Assembly: GCA_020912385.1 (NCBI GenBank)
Contig: CP087214.1
Location: 1,302,001-1,366,000, forward strand
Direction of reading: 5' to 3'
DNA length: 64,000 nt
Source of the DNA: Neofusicoccum parvum
Taxonomy: Eukaryota; Ascomycota; Dothideomycetes; Botryosphaeriales; Botryosphaeriaceae
Shown here: piece after piece, positions 1 through 11,400 of the stretch
Layout: every line of letters starts with the position of its first letter
Numbering within the stretch: the first letter of the stretch is position 1
Program-made: the position numbers and the translations under genes
The notes under the pieces: model-generated
Told to the model about the DNA's origin: nothing
What the model saw: the letters and a program-made list of their open reading frames with translations, nothing else
The model's database searches: none

Positions 1-2015
1 CCTAGTCCGTGCTGAACGCCCCATCCTCTATCGCGGAACCTTCCTCCAGGGCCACCTCCTCCTCCACCAGGGCCGTATGCACCTCTGTATTGCACACGGC
101 CCCGACCCCTCACTCCGTCGTAAGACTCCGCGTCCGGACCGGCGTCCACCAGCACGTCACCGTCCTCGAACGTGTACCTCCGCTCCGTCCCGCCGGCGGC
201 GTCGCTTGGCTTCCAGTCTCTGCTGGTGCAGCGATCTAATTCGTCCAAACGCTTGTCAGCAAGAGTCTTCTCGATCGGCTGGAAGTACAGCTTCGGCTTC
301 GCGGTCGTAGAGCGGAATAGCTTGTCCAAGGCCAGGAAGGATTTCTCCGCAGCCGGACCGGTGGGCGGCTTTCTCGCAGGAGCGGTCGATGTGGTTGGCG
401 AGCTTGCGGCTGCGGGGGCTCGGGCTGGCGGCCGTGACCCAGGCGCGCCTACTTCCCTCAGCTCGGCCTGGACACCTGCGTCTCCCTCATCTGGTTCATA
501 TACGACTTCCCATCGCTTTCCCATGCGGCCGCCGCCCTCCTTTTCTTCGCGCTCGATCCACTCGCTAACCTTCTCCTCGGGTATGAAGTCCGCCCAGAGA
601 GCCTTTCTGGTTCGCTCCACTGGCCAGGCCGCTCCGTGAAGTGCGCTTCTTACGCGAGCTGCGGCTGAGACCGAGTTGAACAAAGCAAGCACGTGTGTGC
701 GAATAGGATCCAGATGAAAAAGTTCTAAAACATCGGGATCCGGGGCGGAGGTAGAAGGAGGGGAGGCCACAGCAATAAGATGGTTCTTAAGGGCAGGCGC
801 TTGAAGTGGCCTCATGAAGTCGCGGATGTAAAGGCCGCGGGTCGCTGGATGTAGCGCCGGAGAAATTGGGCGGTCGTCCTCGGCTTGGTTAACAGGCTCT
901 GATGGAGCGGTGCCAGCGGGAGGAGCACCAGCGTCTCCTAATAAAGACTTGTAACGTCCTTCTTTTTGGGCTTTCTGTGAAGTCGAAGGCCTGCGCGCAC
1001 GATCTGTGCCCTTTTCGTCCTCCGGTGACTTGCTTCTTATCCTCTTTTCTTCTCTCTCCTCGTGCACCTGTTGCCCACGTTCTCCTACGCCCGGATCCTC
1101 TCCATGTATTCCCTCTGAATCTTTAAGCTCCTCCGCCACTTTCGACCCAGTAACGTCTACCACATCATCACTCGTCTTCGCCGGCAGAACCGTCTCTGCA
1201 GGCTCTCCATCCACGGGCGCATCGGCCTCCTCCATGACAACATCCCGCGTCTTCTGTACCTCCACATCGGCATCTTCCTGGAGATGCACGATAGGGGCAT
1301 TGTCCTCATCCTGTTTCAACCTCTTCTTTGCCGCGTCCTCGGTATTCACTGGTGGTGTGACGCTGCGTCGTTTCCTCTTCCTGCTGTCTTCTTTCAGCTC
1401 CGGAGAGCCAAGACGCGACGATTCCGCCGTCGCGACAGGCGGTTCCGCCGCCGGGGTAGGCGAGGGTTGTTCGTGGGATGGGATCGGCGTCTGCGACACG
1501 GAGGTATTCGCCGTCGTAGGGCGTTGGGTCGCGTCATCGTCCGGCACTTCTGGCGCCCTATCCACCTCCGGTGGCGCCAGCGCATCGTCCTGGAAGTCGC
1601 GATCCGCAATCGCGTCGCCGAGCGGCGTGTCCTCAACGGGCTGGATGGGTTCGTGGTGGGCAGGCGCGGTGTCCGGCGCGCTCTCGGGCGCAGCCTCTCC
1701 TGACACCTTCTCTACCGTCGCGTCATCCTGCTGCTGCCGCTCCTCCTCCGATGTAGCTTCAGCATTGGCATTGTCGGCGGTAGGCGTCGCGTCCTGGGCG
1801 TCCGGCGCAGCGGCTGCGGCTGCGGGCTCGGCGACGGGCGTGGTTTCTTCGGCGGACGCGTCGTCCTCAGCAGGCGACGGCTCGGCGTTGGCGGCGTCGT
1901 GCTCCTGGAGTTTTTCGATGATCTGCTGCTTGCGCGTGAGGCCGGTGGACGGGATGCCGCGCTCCTTCAGCACCGCACGCAGCTGCGCGACGGTCTGCTT
2001 GCTGTAGTCGGCCAT
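1..2015 (-). CDS. Acinus-like SAP-domain / RSB-motif protein (3' end outside window)
   Basis: The frame is open and unspliced from the ATG at 2015 to the left edge, about 671 residues, with no stop seen. The N-terminus (MADYSKQTVAQLRAVLKERG...) is a SAP helix-turn-helix at about residues 1-40, a DNA/RNA-binding module. A long acidic, Glu/Ala/Pro-rich disordered region with Lys/Arg-rich nuclear-localisation-like patches follows. Around residues 395-490 there is a degenerate RRM-like segment beginning GLYIRDFMRP. At about 563-580 the block LDKLFRSTTAKPKLYFQPI matches the RNPS1-SAP18-binding (RSB) motif of Acinus. The C-terminus turns Arg/Gly-rich (GRGRVQYRG, then poly-Gly). In animals Acinus scaffolds the ASAP/PSAP complexes linked to splicing and the exon junction complex, so a nuclear mRNA-processing role is inferred here. 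The domain order SAP, RRM-like, RSB supports the call. The final C-terminus is not visible. Confidence 0.85.
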   Translation of the reverse strand, partial: MADYSKQTVAQLRAVLKERGIPSTGLTRKQQIIEKLQEHDAANAEPSPAEDDASAEETTPVAEPAAAAAAPDAQDATPTADNANAEATSEEERQQQDDATVEKVSGEAAPESAPDTAPAHHEPIQPVEDTPLGDAIADRDFQDDALAPPEVDRAPEVPDDDATQRPTTANTSVSQTPIPSHEQPSPTPAAEPPVATAESSRLGSPELKEDSRKRKRRSVTPPVNTEDAAKKRLKQDEDNAPIVHLQEDADVEVQKTRDVVMEEADAPVDGEPAETVLPAKTSDDVVDVTGSKVAEELKDSEGIHGEDPGVGERGQQVHEEREEKRIRSKSPEDEKGTDRARRPSTSQKAQKEGRYKSLLGDAGAPPAGTAPSEPVNQAEDDRPISPALHPATRGLYIRDFMRPLQAPALKNHLIAVASPPSTSAPDPDVLELFHLDPIRTHVLALFNSVSAAARVRSALHGAAWPVERTRKALWADFIPEEKVSEWIEREEKEGGGRMGKRWEVVYEPDEGDAGVQAELREVGAPGSRPPARAPAAASSPTTSTAPARKPPTGPAAEKSFLALDKLFRSTTAKPKLYFQPIEKTLADKRLDELDRCTSRDWKPSDAAGGTERRYTFEDGDVLVDAGPDAESYDGVRGRGRVQYRGAYGPGGGGGGPGGRFRDRGWGVQHGL

Positions 2016-3541
2016 CGAGAATTGAGAAGCTACCCGCAACGGCGAGCCGCGGGTTAGGCGAGCGAATAGCTGGCGACGAAAGAGAGCTCAGCGCGTTTCT
2101 TTGGGCATGCGATGGATGCGACGACTGGTTGGAGGTGGAGGTGCGCGTTGTTCGGAAAGCTGGAGCGAGGATTCAGTTTCGGCGGGCTTGTTTTAGTTCC
2201 GCATGCAGCGCCAGTGAATTCTGGGGTAGAAGGGGAGCCGCAGCGGGGCTGGCGCCTTCCGTCCGCCGTAGCGCATCCACTATGCTACCCAAAACGGAAG
2301 TCAATGAGCTTCATCTTCGAACGTCTGGGCTTACAGGTACTTTTGTTGGGGACTCTCTGTATTACCACCGCTGACATCACGGAAACCAGCCTATATGCTT
2401 TGAGCGATGTCACAGGTTCCATTCTCACCACTGATGGGATGAATGATGCTTGAATTAAAGATGACGTTCGGAAAGTAGACTACGTCTAGTCTATTTCCTC
2501 TTCATAGCACCAAGTGTGCAAAAAGAAAATTCCAAGAATTCACTGGATTATGCAGAAGTACCAGGCGTTCTCCGTATCGCGTTGAGTGTTGACTATGCTG
2601 CTCAAATGAATGTGGTCGTTGGAAAAGGGCGTGGTGGATAGCAGTGAATGAGGGGGGTTTTTGATGGCGAGAAAAGGCAATGATACTTGGAGAGTGGCGG
2701 TTTCTGTCCGAACTATGTGTTGTGGTCCTGTTTTAGACGAAAATTGTATGCCTAGGCCTTGTTAGTCCTGTTGCAATAAAGTGTCCAAAGAAAACGACTC
2801 GGATTACTATGATACTCTGCAGCGACATAGCTAGAAACGGCCCTAGCTGGTGTCACAGGAAAATATCAACAAAGACGGCATCAACTAGACAAAGTCTGGT
2901 CGTTCGAGATCTGCGGCTAGAAGAACTCGAGTTGTACCCACCTGTTGGGGCCGAATTTCCGCGGAAATAATGTAGCGCCTGGGGCATCAGCGTGGATCTG
3001 GGATGGATCAGGTTGACGATGCTGCGCCGCAAGCGCACAGACATAATAATGATGATCCAGAGGATGCTATTTTACGCGTATTCGCGTTCTTTTTGATACG
3101 CTCAGATCAGCTCGCTAAAAATACAAAGCGCTCCTACGGGAGTCCCTTAATCTTGACGCACGGGTTTCGAGTACGCAATGCCAACATTTTCCCAAGGCGC
3201 GCTAAGTAAAAGAATCGACAGTTTTTGAAGAGGTATCTCGGGTGATGGAAATGACGCGCCTGACCGCACAATGGCTCCACTCGTTTCATGTATGCCTCCC
3301 AACTGCCACTAACAACATCGGAACCTCTGGTGTAGGCTGGTATCTTGGAATAAGGCCGAGGATGAACATCTTCATCCTAGGATGCGAATGGTACCAAATG
3401 CTGTCGTAACTGTGCATGTCAAAAAAGGAAAGTCGCCGTGTGCCGCCGACGAACGGAAACGGATAAAGCAGGATGTCCCCTGGTTACAAGGGGATCTGAC
3501 AACGCCGGAACTCCTGAACAACAGTCTGAAAACACAGTTTC
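2016..3541. other. Intergenic, about 1.5 kb
   Basis: This is the promoter side of the SAP/RSB gene and the 3' flank of the DUF300 gene. No reading frame here has recognisable domains or coherent splicing; short frames at 2112-2453 and 3003-3209 look like chance. A stretch at about 2525-2610 vaguely resembles the inverted-repeat family described below (block ATGCAGAAGTACC) but is too diverged to call. Confidence 0.5.
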
Positions 3542-5478
3542 TCAGACAAACCGCGCCGGGCGTGCTTGCTGATTCGACAGCAAATGCGCATCGTCGGCCG
3601 GCTCGTCAACCGGCTTGATGTACCCCGCCTCTGTTGGACTTCTTGTCCTCCCAATCCTTGCTGCCTCCCGTTCACGAGCGTATGCTGTATCGCTATCCGC
3701 CCTGTCCCTCGCAGCCATGTAACCCTCTTGTACCCTTCCTCTTCTCTCATCCGGGTGCTCGAACGGGCTCTCTTGGTCTGAGTTTAGGTCTAAGCTGGAC
3801 CTGCGATCGAATTCGTCATCCATACCGTCGAATCTGCTGTTCGCACGAGCACGTCCGTATGCTGTGTTTTGAGTGGCCATCTCTACGGAGGCAGGGCTAC
3901 CAGCGCCATCCACCCGTGTTTGGTACGATGCGTCGTTGTGTCGGGTACGCACGCCCACAAAAAGCCAGCGCATGCCACGTGCAAACGCCTTCATGATATC
4001 CCAAGGGTTGAAGGCCTCCGCGAGTGCCAGAATACCCATGAACCCACCCTTGTACCTTTTGGGTTTTTTGCCCATATCGGCGTCGATCGGATCGGCAAAG
4101 GGATCGCCCTTCTTAACAACATACGGTTTCCAGGAGAAGGCGAAGACATGCATAGCCGCAAAGAAAGCCATCTCAAAGCAAATGAGAAGGTTCGGCAGGC
4201 CCACTTTAATGTCGGCGTACGCTAGCCAGTCCGACTCCGAAAGCCATCCTTCGCTTGTGGCAAAGCTGATTGCCGTGCTCTGCCAAAAGCAGAAGAAAAT
4301 GACCAGTTTGATGCAGAGGACCTTGAGGAAAGGCGAATGGGGTGACAGGTCTTGCTTCAACTGAATGTAGAATTGAATCAAGCAGTACATGGCGATCGTG
4401 ACTGCCACCGATTCGATGAACATAACCCAGAAATGGGCGTATTTGGGCGAGAGTGAGTCCTCACACAAGACATTGTACTTCTCAGAGAGGACGGAGACGA
4501 TGGTAAGGAAAACGCGGATGAAGCAGTACTGGAAAACGGAAACCCAGACGATCTGTGCAGCTGTCAGACAAAGGTCGGCTAGTGTGCGTTCTGACACGCG
4601 CAATGCTTGATAACCATAAACGCATGAGTTTCAACCTACATTGAACCAGGTCAAACCGCTCCGAGGCTTGCGCAGCCACCCTTGGTTTTCTCCTCCGGTG
4701 CATTTTTGGCACCAGGTAACCGGCCAGACCCAGTTCTTGGTTTCAATGTGGCGGAAGTACTCCTTCTGTTCATGCAACGAAGGCGCAATGTAGTGGCACA
4801 TCAGAGTGAAGAAGCTGGAAATGGCAAAGGCCTCGTAGCAGTCGCGGAGAACCTCGAAGTATGTGTGGTGGTGGTAGTAGTGGATCGAGAGCATGGAAAC
4901 GGCGGCGTAAATGGGTATCATAAGAAGAATGCGAATGATTCTGCGGCGCTCAAGTTAGCCTGGGGCTTCGAAGAGGGAGCTGCATGGGCAGCGCAGGGCG
5001 CAAAGCATGCACGGGGCCCGAATCGGCGCTGACATGGCAGCGGATGCCCGCGCGGCAGCCAGCCACGCCAGTTCACAGGCGAATATGGGTCCCCAGAGCA
5101 GCCTGGTGTGGCGACAGGGTATCCGGCAGCCTTGAGAACAAGCCTGCCAATCTGGACTTGGCAACGGTCTTGTCTTACGCGGCGTGGGCGCGGCAGGAGG
5201 GCGAGGGACGTACTGCTTCTGCTCGTAGGGGCGCGAGTAGTGGGTGGCATGCTGGAAAATAAGCGTGAGGCTGATGACGATCGCGATAGCGCTGAAGACG
5301 AAGGCAATGATTCTGCGGAGCGGTAGTTGTGAGCGACGAGGCCTTGCGGGAGTGTTCTTGGCGCGGCGGGAGCTTACTGGGCGATGGTGTGGAAAGTGAC
5401 GCCGAAGTCCAGCTCGTCGATCCGCCAGATATCCTCCTCCTTGATATCTTCGACGTCGCGCGCTGTGCACTGGGCCAT
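3542..5478 (-). CDS. DUF300 / TMEM184 (organic solute transporter alpha-like) membrane protein
   Basis: Four exons join in phase: 5378-5478, 5214-5312, 4640-4940 and 3542-4552, giving 503 residues. Introns are 65, 273 and 87 bp with donors GTAAGC, GTACGT and GTAGGT. After a short acidic N-terminus (MAQCTARDVEDIKEE) come seven likely membrane segments, including IIAFVFSAIAIVISLTLIF, ILLMIPIYAAVSMLS and VWVSVFQYCFIRVFLTIVSV. Family hallmarks are visible: HYSRPYEQKQ just before the second helix, a CYEAFAISSFF block, and FEMAFFAAMHVFAFSW near the last helix. The C-terminal 170 residues are polar, charged and probably cytosolic. Members of the Ost-alpha/TMEM184 family lie in vacuolar or endosomal membranes; transport substrates in fungi are not established. 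Using the more obvious GTAAG donor of exon 2 at 5178 would break the frame, so the GTACGT donor at 5213 is preferred. Identity is well supported. Confidence 0.9.
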
Positions 5479-6180
5479 CGTGGGGGGGTAAGGAGTGAAC
5501 GTCGGTCGGAGGTGGTGTGGCAGCAGACGCGGCAGCTATGAGAGGAAGGCGGAGCGGGCTGGCTTTGTCCAGAGTAAATTACCACCGAAACAACCGCGCG
5601 GGCGGAGACGGCGACGCGCAAGGCTGTGAGCCCTGCGTGCTTGGCGCTTAGATGTGGCTCAAAATAGGGGTTTCATGGGACGTCATCGCCGTATCGATAC
5701 GCTTTGCTGAGAAAGGAATGTCGCGTGCCCATGCGCTGCCACACCTCGAGCCCTCGAGCTGACGGCTGCACCGCTGCCCGTCCGCGGCATTGCTTCGCAG
5801 CGACACCATCTGGGGGCACTACTGTGGGAGGGCGAGACTGCTCATTGGACTACATTCTGCTTCGCCTCGTTTTGGATCCCAAGCGCCGGCCCAACTCCCT
5901 CGCAAATTCCTGGCCAACCAGCCACAGTTCGAGCATCCCCGTCGTTAGACCCATCTAAATTCCGAGAACCACCCGTCTGCGTCCGTTCGCACCGTAATAT
6001 TCATACCTCGTAACCCATCCCGACGGATGCTGCAACTCTCTACGTAAGAGTGTGATGGGCAGGCTGATACGGCCTGAGTTGGTGTAACTGTCAATCGACT
6101 GCACTCGTACCAGTTCAGTCGCTCAATGGGCACTGCTGCATCGTGCAAGGGCGTGCAGCGTGTGGATCACGCCTTGCTCT
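5479..6180. other. Intergenic, 0.7 kb upstream of the DUF300 gene
   Basis: This lies between the DUF300 start and the 3' end of the MIT-domain gene. It contains the promoter and 5' leader of the former. I see no coding frame or repeat. Confidence 0.5.
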
Positions 6181-7888
6181 CTAGGCCTCCGTCCTGTCGG
6201 CTTCTGCATCGCCAACATTCCGCGCCTCCCCAACCGCGCCCGTCTCCGCACTGGTGCTACCTGCTCCGCCATTTCCTGTGGCACCTCGTTCTCTGCGGCC
6301 CCGTGCACCAGCCTTCAAGACTTCCCATTTCTCTCTGTACCGCCCCAGAACGCTCAGCAGCTTCTCATTCTCCCTGGCCACCTTCTCGTTCTCGCGCTCA
6401 AGCAGCTCCTTCTCGCGTGCCAAGCTTTCGACGAGAATTTCCAGTTCTCGTAAGCGTTGTTCCACGTTGGACTGATCTGCAGCGTGACCGGGTGTTTGTG
6501 GATTGCTACTCGGGCCCGACCCGACCGGAGGTCTGTGAGCGCGGAAACTCTGCGCTAGGGCAAGCGACTGCGATTGCGATGACGCTTCCCACATGTGCAG
6601 GCGTTTGCTGAGCTTATCAAGGAGCTGTCGCATCATGCCATTCTCCAATTCAAGCTCTTCCATAGTTTTTCTTCCTCCTGTTCCAGCGGAGCCACCCTTG
6701 CCATACTCTGCTGCCGCTGCAAGACTACCTGCCGAGCCAGGACGCGCACGGCGCCCCGAGCGTGTAGTTGTGGGTGATGGCGGGGCAGGCTCTTCGTTGG
6801 CGTCGACGAATTCTTCCCCATCAAAGGAACGTTCTGCTTCTTCGATGATGGGAGATGGTATTCCGCCATGCGTCTGATTCCCGGTATGGTTCAAAATGCC
6901 AGCATAAGAGACCGTGCCGCCTGTGGTGGGTACGACAATGAAGCTTTCTGCTGCGCCGGGTGTGGTATCCAAGGCTCTCAGCGTGGCTTTCGAGAACAGG
7001 GTGGATGGATCTGGGACTGTGTCTGCCTTCGCGCTCGTGCCAGTGCTCGCGCTCTGTACGGGGGCCTTACCCGTGGCCTTGGGAGCAGGCTTTTCAGTAA
7101 CATTTTGCTCAGGATCTTCAGTCATCAGAGGGAGACCAGCAAAGGCCAGCGGGGCCGATAGAGCGGAATAGAAGGTCTCAAACGTAGAAAAGAAACGCTT
7201 GAAGCCTTCATCCGTTGGGTTCGACTTGGCAGTGTTTTCTGCAAGCTCTTTCTCATCGCTGCCTTCAGGCGACCCAACCTCAGCCGCCGCCCTCATCTGC
7301 TGTGGTCCATCCTTCCTGAAATCCTGTGGGGTTGCTCTCTCCGCGCGGTTGAGGATCCTGCCGTCGACATGCTGTGCTGATATGGCCGGTGCTGCGGGGC
7401 GGCGCTGTGACCCTGGAATGCCACGTGCGGAAGCTAGGTTGCTGGCGATGGAGGACGACAGGTCTCGCGGGGGTTTGCGGCGCGGAGTGGCCCTTGGGGG
7501 TGACTGCGGTGCGCGTCGCGGGGACGAGGGGCGCGCGGAAGAGGCAGAGGGCGGGTGGGAGTCGCTCGGCTGGGCGGGGTGGGCAGGCTCAGGCTGCGCC
7601 TTCGCGGACGGGCTTGCGTGGTTGCATTTGATGATGCTGGCCAGGCGCTCGTGGTGGCTCTCGAGCAGCTTCAGGACGCGGAAAGCCTCAAGGTCGCTGG
7701 TGCCCTTCGCGGCTCTGGCGAACTCGCCGGCAGCGAGCTGGTGCTCGTCGCTGGCCTGCGACGAGTTGGCCTTCCAGGTTTCTGCGGAAGCGTTGCGCGC
7801 ATGGGCGTGCGCCTAGCGGCGGCGTCAGCAAGCCGGCGCCGATCACACAAAGATAGCGACTTACGAGGGTCAAGGGCGCCGTCTCCAT
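6181..7888 (-). CDS. MIT-domain, coiled-coil protein
   Basis: Two exons: a short first exon 7865-7888 (METAPLTL), an intron 7813-7864 of 52 bp (GTAAGT...CTAG), and exon 6181-7812; 551 residues in all. Residues 1-70 form a helical MIT-type bundle with the typical features AGEFARAAKGTSD and RVLKLLESHHERL. A Pro/Ser/Arg-rich disordered middle follows. The C-terminal third has two coiled coils: one around MEELELENGMMRQLLDKLS, and a longer one rich in Glu/Arg heptads (LRELEILVESLAREKELL). MIT domains bind ESCRT-III tails and related endosomal proteins, so a role in endosomal trafficking or membrane scission is inferred. No AAA-ATPase, kinase or protease domain is present, so it is not Vps4 or another named MIT enzyme. 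No specific name is assigned. Confidence 0.75.
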
Positions 7889-8496
7889 CTCGGTTGGAGG
7901 TGGGCGCGCGGAGGATGTGGGAGGGGGCAGGGGCGTGTGCTTTGTGCGCGGAGGACTGGCGTGGTCCTCGTACCAAGACGCGAGCTGCGGGAGTCGAGGG
8001 CGGTCGCGTTGTGATCTGCTCACCGGCCGTGTGATCGCGGCCACTCAGGTCGGCTTCCACTTTGCCGTTCTCGGCATGACGTTGGCCGTGTGGGCAACTG
8101 CTCGATCCAGCAGGTACACGGCAGAGTCGCACGCGATGGAGGGCAGCGCATCCTTTGATCCTGCTGCTGGAGCGCGCGAGGGCGAAACACTCTGCCCGCC
8201 CTCGCCTGCCTGCGATGCGGCATTGAGTTTCACCAGACACCCCAGGCCGTCGACCCCAGCGCCGAGCATACCGTCCAGCCGTCAGTGGCGCTGCGCGACG
8301 GCATTCAGCCGCAACCCCAGCCTGGCCCGGCGCGAGCGCGCGAGAGGAGCCAAAGGAGCGGCCGCGGCCCAGCTCACGGGTGCGCGGCAGTAGCAGCCGC
8401 GCGGAGTGACGGCATCAAAGCAGGTATCCAGAGCGCAAAGCCAGGCTTAAAGTGACAACACGGCCCTTTGCAGAGACTGCAGCAGCCACGGCCGCC
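7889..8496. promoter_or_regulatory. Divergent promoter between the MIT gene and the GRAM-VASt gene
   Basis: These 608 bp separate two start codons on opposite strands. The stretch is GC-rich and no TATA box is evident. The right-hand start at 8497 sits in a near-ideal context (GCCGCCATGG). Many short GC-driven frames overlap here and are not genes. Confidence 0.5.
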
Positions 8497-11400
8497 ATGG
8501 ACATCGCCTCAGACACCGCGCTCAGCCGCTCGAGCAGCCGCTCAGTCCGCTCCAAGGTGTTTCCCGGGCGTCGTCATCGCAAGGGCGACTCGACGCCAAA
8601 TTTGGCCCCCGACGACGACCAAGGCGGCCTGCGCTCCTCCCTCGACGAGGCGCTGGGCAAGCTGCGGGACAGAGCCGCGTCGCGGGCGTCGGCCGACAGT
8701 GCGCGCGGCAGCGTTGACTCGCCGAAAGGCCTCTCAGGGCTGTTCAAGAGACGGGCCAGACGGGCTGAGGCAGCAGGCTCGGACGGCGGCAGCGCTGATG
8801 GAGACGGGCTTGGCGACGGCGCGACCAGCTACGACGCCCTCAGCCCCAGCGACGAGTCTCTGCAGCTCCACAAGAGCGTCGCGTCCAGCCTCCTGACCGA
8901 GGACAGCGACTCAGAAGCGTAAGTGGTTTCTCCTCTGTGCCCCGTTCTGCATATCACGGCCAGTCGAAACGCTCGTGCGCACCCCTCCCGGCGGGCCCTG
9001 TCGGGGATCGTCCTTACACACGCACCCTTACCCACGGCCTGGGCGCCTCTCCTGCTCAACCCTAGACTCGTCCAACGCCGCCCGCTGTCTCTGCTCCACA
9101 TCTCGCCTTCTACCGCTGGCGGTACATCGTCGTATTCGTGTCTGCCACCGCTATTGATAGCAGCGCCATTGCCCATTGCCGACTTATTGCAGCATTGCGC
9201 TCCCACCGTTCCCGCCGCTAATCACCCGTCTCCCAGACCTCCCGCCAGGCCCTCTCTTTCCCCACACCAATCCCACGCTGGCTACTTAACGCTCTCCTCG
9301 CCCTTGATTGCCTCGCTGGCAGTCAAACCACCCGCCGAGTCCGCATTGCCACCGACTGAGACCAGTCCCCCGCACGACGACACCCTGGCTCCCAAGCACG
9401 CGAACACTCTTCAGCCGGAAACGAAGGAGCGGCGTGGCTCGTCGCCTGGGAGGAAATTCAAAGGCGCCTTTGGCCCGAAGAAGTCGCCGTCTCCGAAGGG
9501 AACAACAGAGTCGCTCAAGTCCACTGAGCGTGGTGGAGGCGGAGGCCTGGGGTCCCTGTTTGCGGGGGGAAAGAAGTCGCGGAGCAGCTCCAAGGTCAGC
9601 CTCGTTGAGGAAGCATTGCAGGAGTCGGTCCAGTCGCAACAACAAGAGGGACAGCAAGCACCGCCTGCGTTGAAGCGCATTGAGACGCCTCCGATTAATA
9701 CCTCTAGCACGCTTCCGGAGACCCCGCCCACCCAGCTCATTCATGCCCCTACCACCGTCCTAACCCCACCTACCCCTACCGACCCCGACCTCCCGGTGCC
9801 GCCGAACGTTTTCGAGAAAAGGCCGTCATCTTCCTCCAAGGCCGAGCACAACTCGACAAACTCGGGTCCAAACGTTGTCGTTACGCCATCTGGCAGCCTT
9901 ATCCACCGCCGCGCACGTTCGGCCACCACCAGCTCCAATCCTCCCAGCAAACTCTCGCACGTCGCAAACGCTCCCCTTACCCCGACGCTCGAGGAGACCA
10001 AGACGCCAGGAGGTACCCTTACGCAGCCCCCAAGCAACTTCTTCTCCTCGGTCTTCTCCGCCGCGCAGAACGCCGCCAGCTCGCTGAGCAACATCACATC
10101 GATAAACCAGGGCCAGAAGACCAAGGTTCCGGCTGCGGAAACTGAAAAGAGCGGTCCCGCTGGTGGCGAGGAAGTTGTTGGCGGTGGTTCTGACCAGGAC
10201 GTTGCGGAGAACGCAGGCGCGGAGAAGAAGCAGCTTGCTGTCGAGACTCTCGGCTCGGGCGATTTGAGTCTCAGTCACCTGGGCATCTCAGATAACGATT
10301 CTGACTCCAATCCCATGGCTTCTACCACAGAACTGGCCGAAGCCCGGCCCATCACCCCAACGGTTACGCATGCCGACGAGGCGTCTGCAAGAGCTGAGGA
10401 CAGCGCTGCCGCCAAGGCAGTATCCGAAGCTTATTTGCAGGGTCCACCGGACTCGGCCGTGCTTAATGGCGACCGACCACGCTCACTTTCCGGCCTGTCA
10501 GAAACGCAAACACCATCAAGACAACTCGGTGAAGAGGGGGAAACGCGCCTTGGCCGCTCCGGCAGTGTCCGCAGCCGCATTAGCGATCGCAATAATAAAA
10601 AGGGGAAGCGGCGACACCGCGGAAGCTCCGCAACCACGGGCACCGCGCTTGGACCCGCACAAACCAACAGCACCACCACTTTGCCAAGCACTGCTGCTGG
10701 TGTTGGTAGCGGCTCGCGGTTAACGGGCTTTGCCGTAGCAAGCCGGAAGCGGAACCGGGACTTTCACAACCAATTTAGGAGTGTGCCGGAAGACGATTAC
10801 CTGATTGACGACTACAGCGCCGCATTGCAGCGAGACATTCTCTTGCATGGCAGGCTCTATGTCTCCGAAGGCCACATCTGCTTCTCGAGTAACATTCTGG
10901 GCTGGGTGACTAATCTGGTCATTAGCTTTGACGAAGTTGTGTCCGTTGAGAAGAAGAGCACTGCCGTCATCTTTCCCAATGCTATCGTGATCACGACATT
11001 ACACGCCCGCAACGTCTTTGCAAGTCTGGTCAGCAGAGATTCCACCTATGATCTACTGGTCGGTATTTGGAAGATCAGCCATCCAAACCTCAAGAGCTCC
11101 CTCAACGGCGTCACGCTGGACGCGGGAACTGGAGACAAGACTGAAAAGGCCGACAGCCCGGATGCGATTGATGACTCAGAAGAAGGCTCAGAGGAGGAGG
11201 TTTACGACGAAGACGACGACGATGACGACGGTGCTGCAAGCTTCACCGGACCCAGTGAAGGCAGCCTTATTGGCAGCGATGCCGAGCCCATCAAGTCAGT
11301 CAGCCGGAAACCTTCTGCCAACCCAATAGGCGGCGCTGCGAATGGTGGTGCCGTCAAGGACGTGAGCAACGGTGAAGCTGTTGCGGCTGGCGCTGCTGCA

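Noticed and set aside
1006..2007. Plus-strand 333-codon Ser/Ala-rich frame
   Set aside because: Antisense to the SAP/RSB gene; low-complexity composition from the complement of Glu/Ala/Pro codons.
8923..9236. N-terminal extension of the large GRAM-VASt frame
   Set aside because: Treated as intron 1: a GTAAGT donor follows exon 1, and this piece encodes Pro/His/Ser-rich text. Retention would put a TAA stop after the exon-1 frame.
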